Below, in pieces: positions 51,141 through 60,164 of a stretch of DNA of 64,000 nucleotides. The stretch is from JBCCMA01 sp039026595 (GTDB lineage: Bacteria > Pseudomonadota > Gammaproteobacteria > Steroidobacterales > JBCCMA01). The notes beneath the pieces are model-generated. The model did no database searches. It saw only the letters and a program-made list of their open reading frames with translations, and was not told the DNA's origin. Every line of letters begins with the position of its first letter. Position 1 is the stretch's first letter. The stretch covers positions 27,813 through 91,812 of the forward strand of contig JBCCMA010000002.1 in assembly GCA_039026595.1 (NCBI GenBank). Reading direction: 5' to 3'. Both the position numbers and the translations under genes were made by a program.

Positions 51141-52121
51141 GTGCCCCAGTTTGCGAGCCAAAATACCGGGTCAGAGCACCGCTTCGACGCCATCAACGCC
51201 GGCTACCGTTCGGTGTTTGAGCCGGCGCGGCTGTCGCTCGGGCTGGTGGTGCCGATCGAGGCCTACCCGAACCACGCCGTGCCCGACATGCGCCATCACA
51301 TCGACCGGGCGCTTCAAGCCGAGCAGTTGGGGTTCAAGGCGATCTGGTTGCGCGATGTCCCTTTTAACGTGCCTGCATTCGGGGACGCCGGTCAGGGCTT
51401 CGATCCATTTGCGTACCTCGGTTTTCTCGCGGGACGCACGGAACACATCGCGCTGGGCGTGGCCAGCGTCATTCTGCCGCTGCGACACCCCGCGCATGTG
51501 GCCAAAGCGGCGGCCACGGCAGATGCCCTTTCCAACGGCAGATTGATTCTCGGTATCGCATCGGGGGATCGACCCGAGGAATATCCCGCGCTCGGCATAC
51601 CTTTTGCTGATCGTGGCCGGCGGTTCCGGGAAGCGTACGATTACCTGCGCGCTGTTGGGACACCATCCCCTTCCGTCGCAAATTCCTTCGGACAAGTGCA
51701 TCCCGGTCTGGAGCTGCTCCCTCAACCGAGCGGGGAAAGACTGCCCCTCCTACTGACCGGCTCGAGCCAACAGGACCCAGACTGGGTGGCGACCCATGCC
51801 GACGGTTGGATGACCTATCCACGCGCACACGACATCCAGGCGCGTCTTATCGATGACTACCGCCATCGCATCCACGAAGCCGGCCTCGCCGACAAACCGG
51901 TCATGGAACCGCTTTATATCGATCTACTTGCCGATGACGATGCTGAACCCCGCTCGATCCATCTGGGTCTACGCCTCGGCGTGAATGGCCTGATCAAGTA
52001 TCTGCGTTCGCGCGAGTCCATTGGCGTCAATCACATTGCGCTCAACCTGAGGTTCAGTCACGCCGACATCGACGACACGCTCGCAACGCTGGCCGAGCGC
52101 ATCCTCCCCCATTTCCATTAA
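51141..52121 (+). CDS. LLM-class (luciferase-like) flavin oxidoreductase
   Basis: A 326-residue enzyme of the bacterial luciferase-like monooxygenase group: RLSLGLVVPIEAYPNHAVPDMRHHIDRALQAEQLGFKAIWLRDVPF opens the barrel, and LGVASVILPLRHPAHVAKAAATADALSNGRLILGIASGDRPEE is the typical flavin-binding centre. Flavin (FMN or F420) and substrate cannot be fixed. An AGGAGG site four bases before the GTG at 51141 supports the start. First of five co-directional genes probably under the LysR regulator. Confidence 0.9.
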   Translation: MPQFASQNTGSEHRFDAINAGYRSVFEPARLSLGLVVPIEAYPNHAVPDMRHHIDRALQAEQLGFKAIWLRDVPFNVPAFGDAGQGFDPFAYLGFLAGRTEHIALGVASVILPLRHPAHVAKAAATADALSNGRLILGIASGDRPEEYPALGIPFADRGRRFREAYDYLRAVGTPSPSVANSFGQVHPGLELLPQPSGERLPLLLTGSSQQDPDWVATHADGWMTYPRAHDIQARLIDDYRHRIHEAGLADKPVMEPLYIDLLADDDAEPRSIHLGLRLGVNGLIKYLRSRESIGVNHIALNLRFSHADIDDTLATLAERILPHFH

Positions 52122-52134
52122 CGGACATCACATC

Positions 52135-52932
52135 ATGAACAAGACCATCCTTTTGACTGGCGCGACCGACGGCATTGGCCTCGAAACGGCCAAGCGTCTG
52201 GCCACTACCGGCAACACGCTGCTGCTGCACGGCCGGAACGAGTCGAAACTGGCGGCGACAAAAGACGCGCTTAGCGCCATCGCCGGGGTTGGACATGTCG
52301 AGACATTCAGCGCAGACCTATCGGACCTCGATGCCGTTAATGCGCTGGCCGATTCTGTGACCCGGCAGCACACGAAGATCGACATCCTGATCAATAACGC
52401 CGGTGTCTTTACCGTGGCCGAACCTGTTCTGCCATCCGGGCAAGACGTGCGGTTTGTTGTGAACACGCTGGCGCCCTACTTGCTAACCCGTCGTCTTCTG
52501 CCGCACATGACAGCGGCCGGACGGGTGGTCAACCTGTCCTCCGCGGCCCAGGCCCCGGTCAGTCTGGCGGCGCTTGAGGGCAAACGGAGGCTGAGCGATC
52601 ACGACGCCTACGCCCAGAGCAAACTGGCGATCACCATGTGGTCGATCGAACTCGCTGACGAACTTGGCCAGGACGGTCCCGCGATCATTGCCGTGAACCC
52701 CGCCTCCCTGCTGGGCAGCAAGATGGTGAAGGACGCCTACGGCACTGCCGGAAAGGACTTGGGCATTGGTGCCGACGTTCTTATCGACGCCGCGTTGGGG
52801 GACCGCTTTGCTGACGCCAGCGGTCGCTACTTCGATAACGATTCCGGGCGATTTGCCAACCCCCACCCCGATGCGCTCGACGCAAGGCGGCGGCGCGAAG
52901 TGGTCAATCTGATCGACGCATTGATCGGTTGA
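52135..52932 (+). CDS. SDR family oxidoreductase
   Basis: A 265-residue Rossmann-fold short-chain dehydrogenase with the cofactor motif TGATDGIG at 8-15, the NNAG motif and the catalytic Tyr and Lys in YAQSK. Its position between the LLM oxidoreductase and an enoyl-CoA hydratase suggests reduction or oxidation of an intermediate of the same pathway. Substrate unknown. Confidence 0.92.
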   Translation: MNKTILLTGATDGIGLETAKRLATTGNTLLLHGRNESKLAATKDALSAIAGVGHVETFSADLSDLDAVNALADSVTRQHTKIDILINNAGVFTVAEPVLPSGQDVRFVVNTLAPYLLTRRLLPHMTAAGRVVNLSSAAQAPVSLAALEGKRRLSDHDAYAQSKLAITMWSIELADELGQDGPAIIAVNPASLLGSKMVKDAYGTAGKDLGIGADVLIDAALGDRFADASGRYFDNDSGRFANPHPDALDARRRREVVNLIDALIG

Positions 52933-52970
52933 TCCACAAGAACACTCACACAGGTATAGACGGAGACGAC

Positions 52971-53816
52971 ATGAAATACCAAGGATTCACAACGTTCACA
53001 TGCGAGCAGCGCGATGCCATTTTGACCGTGACGTTTGATTTCGGCACGGTCAATGTTCAGGGGCAGGAGATGCTCGCCGACCTGAACAGTCTTGCCATGC
53101 GACTGGAACGCGATCGTGCCACCAAGGTGGTGATCTTCCAGTCTGCAAATCCTGAAATCTGGGTATGCCACTACGATACCGAGCTCCTGAAGGACATGTC
53201 CGAGGAGGCGGTATCGCGCGAAGAGGCTAAGCTCCTTGATCTGCAAGCTGTCTGCGAACGCATCAGCCGCGTGCCGCAGGCGACCATTGCCAAACTCGAA
53301 GGCTTCGCTCGCGGCGGCGGTCACGAGCTTGCACTCGCTCTGGACATGCGCTTCGCCGTTCGCGGCAAATTCAAGTTCATGCAAATGGAGGTGGGCATGG
53401 GCATCTTGCCCTGCGGCGGCGGCGCTTCGCGCATGGCTCGTCAAACGGGTCTCGGACGCGCACTTGAGATTATTCTGAGCGCACGAGACTTTGATGCGGA
53501 CGAAGCCGAAGCGATGGGTACGATCAACAAGGCGTTCGACGCAGATGAAATAGGTCCGTACGTCCAATCGCTGGCCGAACGAATCTCCAAATTCCCAGCA
53601 GAGTCTATTAACGCGTGCAAACAGATGGTGTACGAGTCAATCGACAAACCCATCGAAGATGCGCTCAAGGCAGAGGCGTACTGGCTGTATCAGGCCACAA
53701 GCAAAACACCTGCAATCAAGCGATTCACCCTGGCCGACGAGCAGGGCCTCGAGCACGATATAGTAAACCAGCGCAACTGGAACGAGCTTGTCATGCAGGT
53801 CCAGGACATCAACTGA
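52971..53816 (+). CDS. Enoyl-CoA hydratase/isomerase family protein
   Basis: A 281-residue crotonase-fold protein. The oxyanion hole segment is EGFARGGGHELALALD and the second catalytic segment FMQMEVGMGILPCGGGASRM; the Glu residues in GGGHEL and QMEVGMG correspond to the two catalytic acids of enoyl-CoA hydratase and are kept. The start at 52971 is supported by a GGAG sequence; earlier frames have no similarity. It may act on a CoA ester formed in this operon. Confidence 0.88.
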   Translation: MKYQGFTTFTCEQRDAILTVTFDFGTVNVQGQEMLADLNSLAMRLERDRATKVVIFQSANPEIWVCHYDTELLKDMSEEAVSREEAKLLDLQAVCERISRVPQATIAKLEGFARGGGHELALALDMRFAVRGKFKFMQMEVGMGILPCGGGASRMARQTGLGRALEIILSARDFDADEAEAMGTINKAFDADEIGPYVQSLAERISKFPAESINACKQMVYESIDKPIEDALKAEAYWLYQATSKTPAIKRFTLADEQGLEHDIVNQRNWNELVMQVQDIN

Positions 53817-53891
53817 GTAAGGCCGGTTGCGGGCGCGCACGTGTACAGGCCCAATGGCGATTGATGTTCAAGAAAGCGCTGGAGGCCTGAC

Positions 53892-54299
53892 ATGGGCGTA
53901 CGCAAAACCATTTTGAGTGGATCGAGTTTTGAAGAAGCGATCGGATACGCCCGCGCGGTTGTCGTGGATCGAGATGTGTTCGTATCTGGCACCACAGGCT
54001 ACGACTACAGCTCAATGACCATCTCAAGCGATCCGGCGGCGCAGGCTGAGCAGTGTTTGCAGAACATCACTGCCGCTTTAGACGAAGCTGGGGCTCGCCT
54101 GTCAGACGTTGTTCGCGTGCATTACTACTTTGTCGACCGGTCAGATTTTGATGTGTGTGCACCCATATTCAAACGCCACTTCGGCACCGTGAAGCCGGCG
54201 GCCACGATGCTGGTAACCGGTTTGTTTGACCCAGCAATGAAACTGGAGATTGAGGTGAGCGCCCGACTTCCTGCCGATACGAACCGTGCCGAACCCTGA
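53892..54299 (+). CDS. Rid (YjgF/RidA-like) family protein
   Basis: A 135-residue trimer-type Rid fold (VFVSGTTGYDYSSMTISSDPAAQAEQCLQNITAALDEAGARLSDVVRVHYYF). The arginine that binds the substrate carboxylate in RidA (PAR-S region) is replaced here: PAATMLVT has Ala, so this is unlikely to be a classical enamine/imine deaminase. It belongs to the Rid4-7 type groups that often act in catabolic operons. Followed by DUF1330. Confidence 0.87.
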   Translation: MGVRKTILSGSSFEEAIGYARAVVVDRDVFVSGTTGYDYSSMTISSDPAAQAEQCLQNITAALDEAGARLSDVVRVHYYFVDRSDFDVCAPIFKRHFGTVKPAATMLVTGLFDPAMKLEIEVSARLPADTNRAEP

Positions 54300-54399
54300 G
54301 ATGGCAATACAGAGACCACACATGTCAGTAGAACAGCCGCGCGATCGGCAAGGGCCTTTTTTTTGATGGAATCCAGAGCAATTTTTTTGGAGATATGAA

Positions 54400-54702
54400 A
54401 TGACGCACTACTCAGTACTTGAGGTCACGCCCACAGACGACACATGGGTCGCAGACTATTTGCCAGCGGCAAACGCCCTGGTCAAAAAACACGGCGGGCG
54501 GTATCTGGCCAGAACGACAGCCCACGAACGCATCGAAGGTGAAGGACAACAAGTGGCGCTTCGAATCATCATCGAATGGCCCGATGCAAACTCCGCGAAA
54601 GCGTTCATGGCCGACCCGGACTATATCCGGCATCTCGCGGCACGCACGGCGGGCTCGGAAAGCCATCATGCCCTGATTGAGGGCAAGGACGATCTGGCCT
54701 GA
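54400..54702 (+). CDS. DUF1330 family protein
   Basis: A 100-residue protein with the ferredoxin-like (dimeric alpha/beta barrel) DUF1330 pattern: YLPAANALVKKHGGRYLARTTAHERIEGEGQQVALRIIIEWPDANSAKAFMADPDYI. A GGAG-type ribosome site precedes the ATG. It ends the operon that starts with the LLM oxidoreductase; the family has no assigned reaction. Confidence 0.87.
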   Translation: MTHYSVLEVTPTDDTWVADYLPAANALVKKHGGRYLARTTAHERIEGEGQQVALRIIIEWPDANSAKAFMADPDYIRHLAARTAGSESHHALIEGKDDLA

Positions 54703-54740
54703 GCAGGAGGTGCTTCCCGTCTTCCGGATGGGCGGCACCA

Positions 54741-55250
54741 TTACCCGTTGCCGATCAATTCCCCTGTGATGCTGTCAAACATCCAGCCACCGCTTTCGTC
54801 TGGGAATAATCCCAACTCACCGTCGCTGAGTACCGTGACGTCGCTGCTACCGCCATAGGGATTTTCAGGCACACCGCCCCTCAAGTATGGGCCGAATCTG
54901 AAGAAGTCGGGGTCATAGCCCGAGCAAACCCGACCGGCCACATCCGTATAGTTTTCCAGTTGAAGCTTGAAGCCGTCGTTCGGAGAGCTGGCGCCAAGCG
55001 CGTTGCCATTGACGCAACTGCCGCCGAGGGCGGGAGCGGCGCCAGGATAGACGCCGTTGTGTTGTTGACGGTAGGTCTCGATTGCGCGACTAAGCGCCGC
55101 GCGATTGGCTTGGAACGCGGTCTCGGTAGCGTCGGCGGTCGTTGAGCCAAACTGTGGAACCACAATAGCGGCGAGCGTGGCCAGAATGATCACAACAATA
55201 AGTAACTCCACCAAGGTGAAGCCCTGATGGGTCTCAATGCGTCCTTGCAT
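54741..55250 (-). CDS. GspG-like type II secretion pseudopilin
   Basis: A 169-residue prepilin with a prepilin peptidase site QG-FTLVELLIVVIILATLAAIVVPQF, including Glu at position 5 and the long hydrophobic helix. The globular domain contains two cysteines and the Asp-rich end DGELGLFPDESGGWMFDSITGE. It is not flanked by gsp genes, so it is an orphan. Together with the other pseudopilin 5 kb away it may work with secretion genes elsewhere. Confidence 0.85.
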   Translation of the reverse strand: MQGRIETHQGFTLVELLIVVIILATLAAIVVPQFGSTTADATETAFQANRAALSRAIETYRQQHNGVYPGAAPALGGSCVNGNALGASSPNDGFKLQLENYTDVAGRVCSGYDPDFFRFGPYLRGGVPENPYGGSSDVTVLSDGELGLFPDESGGWMFDSITGELIGNG

Positions 55251-55454
55251 CTCTCTTTTCCCGACTGAATCTTCGCGGCTGAGCGGACGTTATACATCTA
55301 AACGTGCGATGTCTGAGACCGATTTCGCAGCCAGCGAGGTCAAGAATTGTCATTGGCGGCTGCAGAGAGCTGCGTACCGAGCCTTCCTGAACCCTATTTG
55401 TCGTCGAGACCGGCCCCGCTCGCTCAATCGGTTTTTCGCAGATACGCTTTGCAG

Positions 55455-56420
55455 ATGCGCCGAACGACGAGAACAAGCCGAGCCCGGATACCGGGAGTTT
55501 TAGGGCCAGATCACGACCGGCGGCGGCTTTTGATGGCCGCGCCCGCCTTTTGTGTCGGCGCACTGACAGCAGGCTGCGCCGGATTTGCCCGTAATGATGA
55601 CTTCGCGAGTTCAATCAGAGCACTGGAGATTGAAGCGGGTGGCCGGCTGGGCGTCGCCCTGACGCTGCCTTCCGGATCGACGATCGGTCACCGACTGGAT
55701 GAGCGATTCGCGCTTTGCTCAACGTTCAAAGTCCTTCTTGCCGCGATGGTCTTGCGGGAAGCGCAGGCAGGCCGACTCGCGCTTGATGAATCGGTCTCTT
55801 TTTCAGAGGCAGACATGGTGTCTTACGCGCCGGTCACATCGACGTTCCTGAGTATGGGGAGCATGTCTGTGGAGCAGCTTGCACAAGCCACTCAATCCAC
55901 CAGCGATAACGTGGCAGCCAATCTTCTGTTGAAGAAGTTAGGTGGACCAGAAGGGTTTACGGCGAGACTACGCGAACTGGGGGATACGACGACCCGGCTT
56001 GATCGATATGAAACCGAACTCAATATCGTGCCACCCGGTGAGATTCGCGACACCACCACGCCGAGGGCCATGGCGAACACTCTGTACCAGATCTTTGACG
56101 GCACCAGTCTACATGGAGATCGCCAGCGTCAACTAAAGGAGTGGATGGTCGGCACAACAACCGGTAAAGCCAGACTCCGCGCCGGACTGCCGGATCATTG
56201 GGTTGCCGGGGATAAAACCGGCACCGGCGTGGCTGACGTTATGCCTTCCAAATACAACGACGTGGCCGTGGTGTGGACGGGGCGCGGGCAGGAGGCGTTC
56301 ACGATCGCCGCTTACTTCGATGCGCCGGGGCCGTTTGGTGAGTTCAATCGGGAATATGAAAAGGTGATAAGTGAAGTGGGAAGGCTTGTAACGCGACGCA
56401 TAATGTCGCAGCCGCATTAA
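55455..56420 (+). CDS. Class A beta-lactamase, Tat/lipobox signal
   Basis: About 321 residues. The serine motif is CSTFK, the SDN loop STSDN, the omega loop RYETELN (catalytic Glu and Asn) and the KTG triad GDKTGTG, all intact, so it should hydrolyse beta-lactams; the spectrum cannot be read. A cysteine precedes the catalytic serine, but the partner Cys seen in carbapenemases such as KPC is absent. The leader DHDRRRLLMAAPAFCVGALTAGC combines twin-arginine and lipobox features, implying a membrane-tethered enzyme. Confidence 0.92.
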   Translation: MRRTTRTSRARIPGVLGPDHDRRRLLMAAPAFCVGALTAGCAGFARNDDFASSIRALEIEAGGRLGVALTLPSGSTIGHRLDERFALCSTFKVLLAAMVLREAQAGRLALDESVSFSEADMVSYAPVTSTFLSMGSMSVEQLAQATQSTSDNVAANLLLKKLGGPEGFTARLRELGDTTTRLDRYETELNIVPPGEIRDTTTPRAMANTLYQIFDGTSLHGDRQRQLKEWMVGTTTGKARLRAGLPDHWVAGDKTGTGVADVMPSKYNDVAVVWTGRGQEAFTIAAYFDAPGPFGEFNREYEKVISEVGRLVTRRIMSQPH

Positions 56421-56446
56421 CACGATCTGCTCAGGCACGCACCGCA

Positions 56447-57646
56447 ATGGAAAAACCGATTTTCGATCACGAGTGGACACGCCAGAATACTAACGCGCTG
56501 GCAATCGACGGCTTTAGAACCTATCTATTCGGGGATCGCGAGGTCCCGGCTTCGCGTTTTCGAGACGATGACCTTATCCACCTCTGGGTCGCTGACATGC
56601 AGTTTGCCACAGCCCCGTGCGTGGTAGAGGCGTTAAAGCGTCGCATCGAGCACCCGATTTTCGGTTACACCATCCACGCTGACGGCGCGTTCTTTGACGC
56701 TTTCTCCCAGTGGGCGATCCGGGAATACGGGTGGCACGTCGACCGCGACGCCTTCCTGCCCACCACCGGCATCGTGCCTGCGCTGTACACACTGGTCGAC
56801 ATCCTGTGCGGCAGGGACGGACGCGCCATCACATTTGCGCCCGCCTATGGTTTTTTCAAACACGCCGCTACGCATCACGGCCATGACATTGTGTTGTCCG
56901 ATCTGGTGCCCGACGATCGCTATACCATCGACTTTGATTCGTTTGACTCTCAAGTCAGACGACCGGAGGTCCGCGTACTGATACTCAGTCATCCGCACAA
57001 CCCGACCGGGCACATGTGGACGAACCACGAGCTTCTGAAAATCGGCCAGATCTGTCTTGAGCACGACGTGTACATAATCTCGGACGAGATCCATTGCGAC
57101 CTCCGACGCCTGGGTTGCGATTACACGCCGATGGCAACGCTATTTCCCGATACCGAAAAACTCATAACATGTGTGTCGCCGAGCAAGAGTTTCAACCTGG
57201 CGGGCATGATGACCGGCGCGGTGATCATCAATGATGAGCACGTTCGCGCCCGGTGGGGCGAGCGAACGCTGCCGGTGTTTTCACCCCTCGGCCTGGCTGC
57301 GGCCGCCGCGGCCTATCGCGACGGCGGTGACTGGCTTCTGGGCCTGCGCGAATACCTCGATGACAACTTCGCAACCCTTGAGCGATTTCTCGCGGAGAAC
57401 CTACCCGAATGCCGATTCCGGATCCCCGAAGCCACTTATCTAGCCTGGATTGATATGACGGCGTATTTCCAGCCGGAGGACAACCTGACCGATTTCTTCT
57501 TTCAGCACGCCGGCGTGGTACTTGAGGGTGGAGATATGTTTGTTCAGAACGGTGACGGTCATATCCGGATCAATGTGGCGTGTCCGCGGCACGTCTTGAT
57601 TGAAGCGCTAACGCGAATCGGCGATGCAATCGCTCGCCGAGCTTGA
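56447..57646 (+). CDS. patB: PatB/MalY-type PLP aminotransferase (cystathionine beta-lyase-like)
   Basis: A 399-residue fold type I PLP enzyme. LIHLWVADMQF near the start, ILSHPHNPTGHMWT and the PLP lysine in SPSKSFNLAGM match the MalY/PatB group, which cleaves C-S bonds (cystathionine beta-lyase). It begins 26 bases after the beta-lactamase stop on the same strand; whether they are co-transcribed is unclear. Confidence 0.9.
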   Translation: MEKPIFDHEWTRQNTNALAIDGFRTYLFGDREVPASRFRDDDLIHLWVADMQFATAPCVVEALKRRIEHPIFGYTIHADGAFFDAFSQWAIREYGWHVDRDAFLPTTGIVPALYTLVDILCGRDGRAITFAPAYGFFKHAATHHGHDIVLSDLVPDDRYTIDFDSFDSQVRRPEVRVLILSHPHNPTGHMWTNHELLKIGQICLEHDVYIISDEIHCDLRRLGCDYTPMATLFPDTEKLITCVSPSKSFNLAGMMTGAVIINDEHVRARWGERTLPVFSPLGLAAAAAAYRDGGDWLLGLREYLDDNFATLERFLAENLPECRFRIPEATYLAWIDMTAYFQPEDNLTDFFFQHAGVVLEGGDMFVQNGDGHIRINVACPRHVLIEALTRIGDAIARRA

Positions 57647-57790
57647 TCACCCGTGCATCCACTCTGGACAAGGCACCACCCGCTTGCTTGATCGCCTGAG
57701 CGGGCCACGACAAGCAAGTCAAAGACAGACCTCGAAGGCAACAGCTATACCGAAGCGCTATTGGCCTACTCACGACCCGCCCAGAGTGGT

Positions 57791-57796
57791 TACACT
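57791..57796 (+). promoter_or_regulatory. Possible -10 box of the S10 peptidase gene
   Basis: TACACT lies 31 bases upstream of the ATG at 57828, in the same form as the -10-like hexamers seen before several other genes of this window. No -35 box is clear. Confidence 0.3.
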
Positions 57797-57827
57797 GAGA
57801 TCACCCGAACACTCTGGAGCCATCGCG

Positions 57828-59360
57828 ATGCGCTTTCTTTCCCCCATACTGCTGGCGTTTTGCCTCGCGAGCACGCCGGTACTGTCCGACGAGCACAGCG
57901 ACGACGCTGCAAAAGAGACCAGCGCCGAACCCCAGTCCAAAACAACGCGGCACTCGATTCGTATCGACGGCGAGAGCATCGAATATGACGCCACCGTAGG
58001 CTGGTTGATACTGAAGGACAAAGACGGCAAGCCGACAGCACGCTTCGGCTACACGTCCTACACGCGCACCGAATCAACCGATCCCACCAAACGACCGATC
58101 ATGTTTGCCTTCAACGGCGGGCCGGGCTCGTCGTCGGTCTGGCTGCACATGGGCGTACTCGGACCCCAACGCGCGGTGGTGAACGACGCCGGCTTTGCCC
58201 CGTCGCCGCCGGCGCGGCGGGTGGACAACGCCTACAGCATTATCGATGTCACAGACCTCGTGATGGTAGACCCGGTCGGGACCGGCTTCAGCAAACCGCT
58301 CGGCGATGCCGACCCCAAGGAACTGTTCTGGGGCGTCGATCCGGACATCCAGTCTGTCGGCGCGTTTGTAAAGCAGTTCATCACTGAAAAAGGCCGCTGG
58401 GCGTCCCCCAAGTACATTCTCGGAGAGAGCTACGGTGGCATTCGTGCCGCTGGCCTCGTGCATCATCTTCAGAGCAAACACGGGATGCACTTCAACGGCG
58501 TTGTCGCGGTGTCTCCGTTTCTGAACATGGGTTCGGGCGTCGACGGGGCAAACATTGATCTACCCCACGCACTCTATCTGTCTACCTTCGCGGCGACCGC
58601 GTGGTACCACGATGTACTCGACAACCGACCGGATGACCTTGCGGCGTTTGTGGAGGAGGTCAATTCGTTTGCCCTCGGCGACTACGCTGCGGCGCTTCTC
58701 AAGGGCTACACCATCCCGATGGCGGAAAAAAAGGCGGTGGCTGAGCGCCTTGCAAAGTACACGGGCGTGTCGGCCGACTATTGGTTGAAGGCAGACCTGC
58801 GCGTAAGCCACCAGCAGTTCTTGCAGGAGCTAAAGCGCGATGACCGGATTATCACGGGGCGCATTGACAGTCGTTTCCTTGGGCCCGCCGTCAACCCACT
58901 CGCCGAGACGATGAACTATGACCCGTTTTTCCCGGCCGTTGGCCCCGCGTACACGGCGGCTTTTCTCGACTACCTGCACAACGAACTGGAATTTGGGCAG
59001 GACGAGACGTATCAGGTGTCCGCTTTCGATGAAGTGGGCTCAAGCTGGAATTGGTCACACACACCGCCAAGCGGCGGCGGCTGGGCCGTGCCCTGGGCGG
59101 ACCTTCGAGCTGATCTATCTATGGCGCTGACAACCAATCCGGGTCTGCACTTGCTGGTGCAGCAGGGGTATTACGATATGGCCACGCCAATCGGGGCGAC
59201 GAACTACGACATCAATCACCTCAACATTCCGAAAGACGCGAGACAGCGCATTCAAATGGCGTACTACGAGGCGGGTCACATGATGTATCTGCACGAACCT
59301 TCGCTTAAGAAGTACCGGCGTGATCTGGCTGAATTTATTCGGTCGACGGACGGGCTTTGA
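57828..59360 (+). CDS. Peptidase S10 (serine carboxypeptidase-like), secreted
   Basis: A 510-residue secreted protein (signal peptide ending TPVLSDEH). Serine carboxypeptidase motifs are visible: NGGPGSSS (oxyanion region), GESYGGIR with the catalytic Ser, QQGYYDMATP with Asp and GHMMYLHEP with the His. An acidic stretch follows the signal. ATG 57828 has a GGAG ribosome site, so the longer frame from 57624 is not used. The stop overlaps the start of the membrane protein gene by four bases. Confidence 0.9.
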   Translation: MRFLSPILLAFCLASTPVLSDEHSDDAAKETSAEPQSKTTRHSIRIDGESIEYDATVGWLILKDKDGKPTARFGYTSYTRTESTDPTKRPIMFAFNGGPGSSSVWLHMGVLGPQRAVVNDAGFAPSPPARRVDNAYSIIDVTDLVMVDPVGTGFSKPLGDADPKELFWGVDPDIQSVGAFVKQFITEKGRWASPKYILGESYGGIRAAGLVHHLQSKHGMHFNGVVAVSPFLNMGSGVDGANIDLPHALYLSTFAATAWYHDVLDNRPDDLAAFVEEVNSFALGDYAAALLKGYTIPMAEKKAVAERLAKYTGVSADYWLKADLRVSHQQFLQELKRDDRIITGRIDSRFLGPAVNPLAETMNYDPFFPAVGPAYTAAFLDYLHNELEFGQDETYQVSAFDEVGSSWNWSHTPPSGGGWAVPWADLRADLSMALTTNPGLHLLVQQGYYDMATPIGATNYDINHLNIPKDARQRIQMAYYEAGHMMYLHEPSLKKYRRDLAEFIRSTDGL

Positions 59361-60067
59361 CGGCCTCAAGAACTCTGCCGGTTCACACAGCCGCAGCGGT
59401 GGCATTTATTGCCATCGCCCTTATCGCGTTCACCCCTCGTTACTTCGCTCCACTCTTAAGCGGTGGCAACCCGATCCGATGGGCCTTACACGCACACGCC
59501 GTCTGTGGGTTTTTGTGGCTCGCCCTTTTTACTGCACAGGTTGGCCTTATCCGGAGGAAGAACATACGCGCGCACAGAACGCTGGGTTTCTACAGCCTCG
59601 CGATCGCAGTCGTTCTGGTCGCAACCGGCGTGTACGTTTCACTCGAGCTGTTTTGGCGCGCCCGCGGTGTTGGGAACGCTGGCGCCAATCCCGTGTTGCT
59701 GGTCAATCTAAGCGACATGTTGATTTTCGGGCTGCTCTATTCTCTGGGTGTGTATGCACGCCAAAAAACGCATGTCCACAAAGCAATGATGTTCCTTGCT
59801 GCCCTATGCCTTATGAATGCGGCGTTCTTTCGGGTAATCGCGCTTCTCACTGGACCGGGCCCAGTGCCGGTAGTGGGATCGCATATCCTGATGACGGGAT
59901 TAGTTGTCACTTACCTACTTGGGTATCGCCGGCGTTGCCGCGCTTTACCGCTTTTGGTCAAGGCGACTGGGGCAATCTATGGTGTGGTTTTATTAGCACG
60001 GGTTCCCATTGGTCTATCACCACTGTGGGCGCCAGTATCCGATCTGCTTGCCTCAATAGACCCTTGA
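59357..60067 (+). CDS. Hydrophobic membrane protein, about six spans
   Basis: A 236-residue integral membrane protein starting with TTG, overlapping the S10 stop codon. Segments LHAHAVCGFLWLALFTAQVGL and HRTLGFYSLAIAVVLVATG look like DUF2306/YozB-type membrane proteins, with conserved His residues in the HAHA and HRTLG motifs. I do not recognise a specific function. Translational coupling with the peptidase suggests it is expressed with it. Confidence 0.75.
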   Translation: MTASRTLPVHTAAAVAFIAIALIAFTPRYFAPLLSGGNPIRWALHAHAVCGFLWLALFTAQVGLIRRKNIRAHRTLGFYSLAIAVVLVATGVYVSLELFWRARGVGNAGANPVLLVNLSDMLIFGLLYSLGVYARQKTHVHKAMMFLAALCLMNAAFFRVIALLTGPGPVPVVGSHILMTGLVVTYLLGYRRRCRALPLLVKATGAIYGVVLLARVPIGLSPLWAPVSDLLASIDP

Positions 60068-60164
60068 ACGTCGCCAAGGAGAGTTTTCTTGCCACGCAAT
60101 TGAGTACGCGGTGACAACTGAGCTTGCAAAAACACCTGAAGAAACCATCTATCCGCTGGCCACG

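Noticed and set aside
54336..54364. GC-rich stretch followed by eight T after the Rid gene
   Set aside because: The possible stems are short and do not abut the T run; not strong enough to call a terminator.
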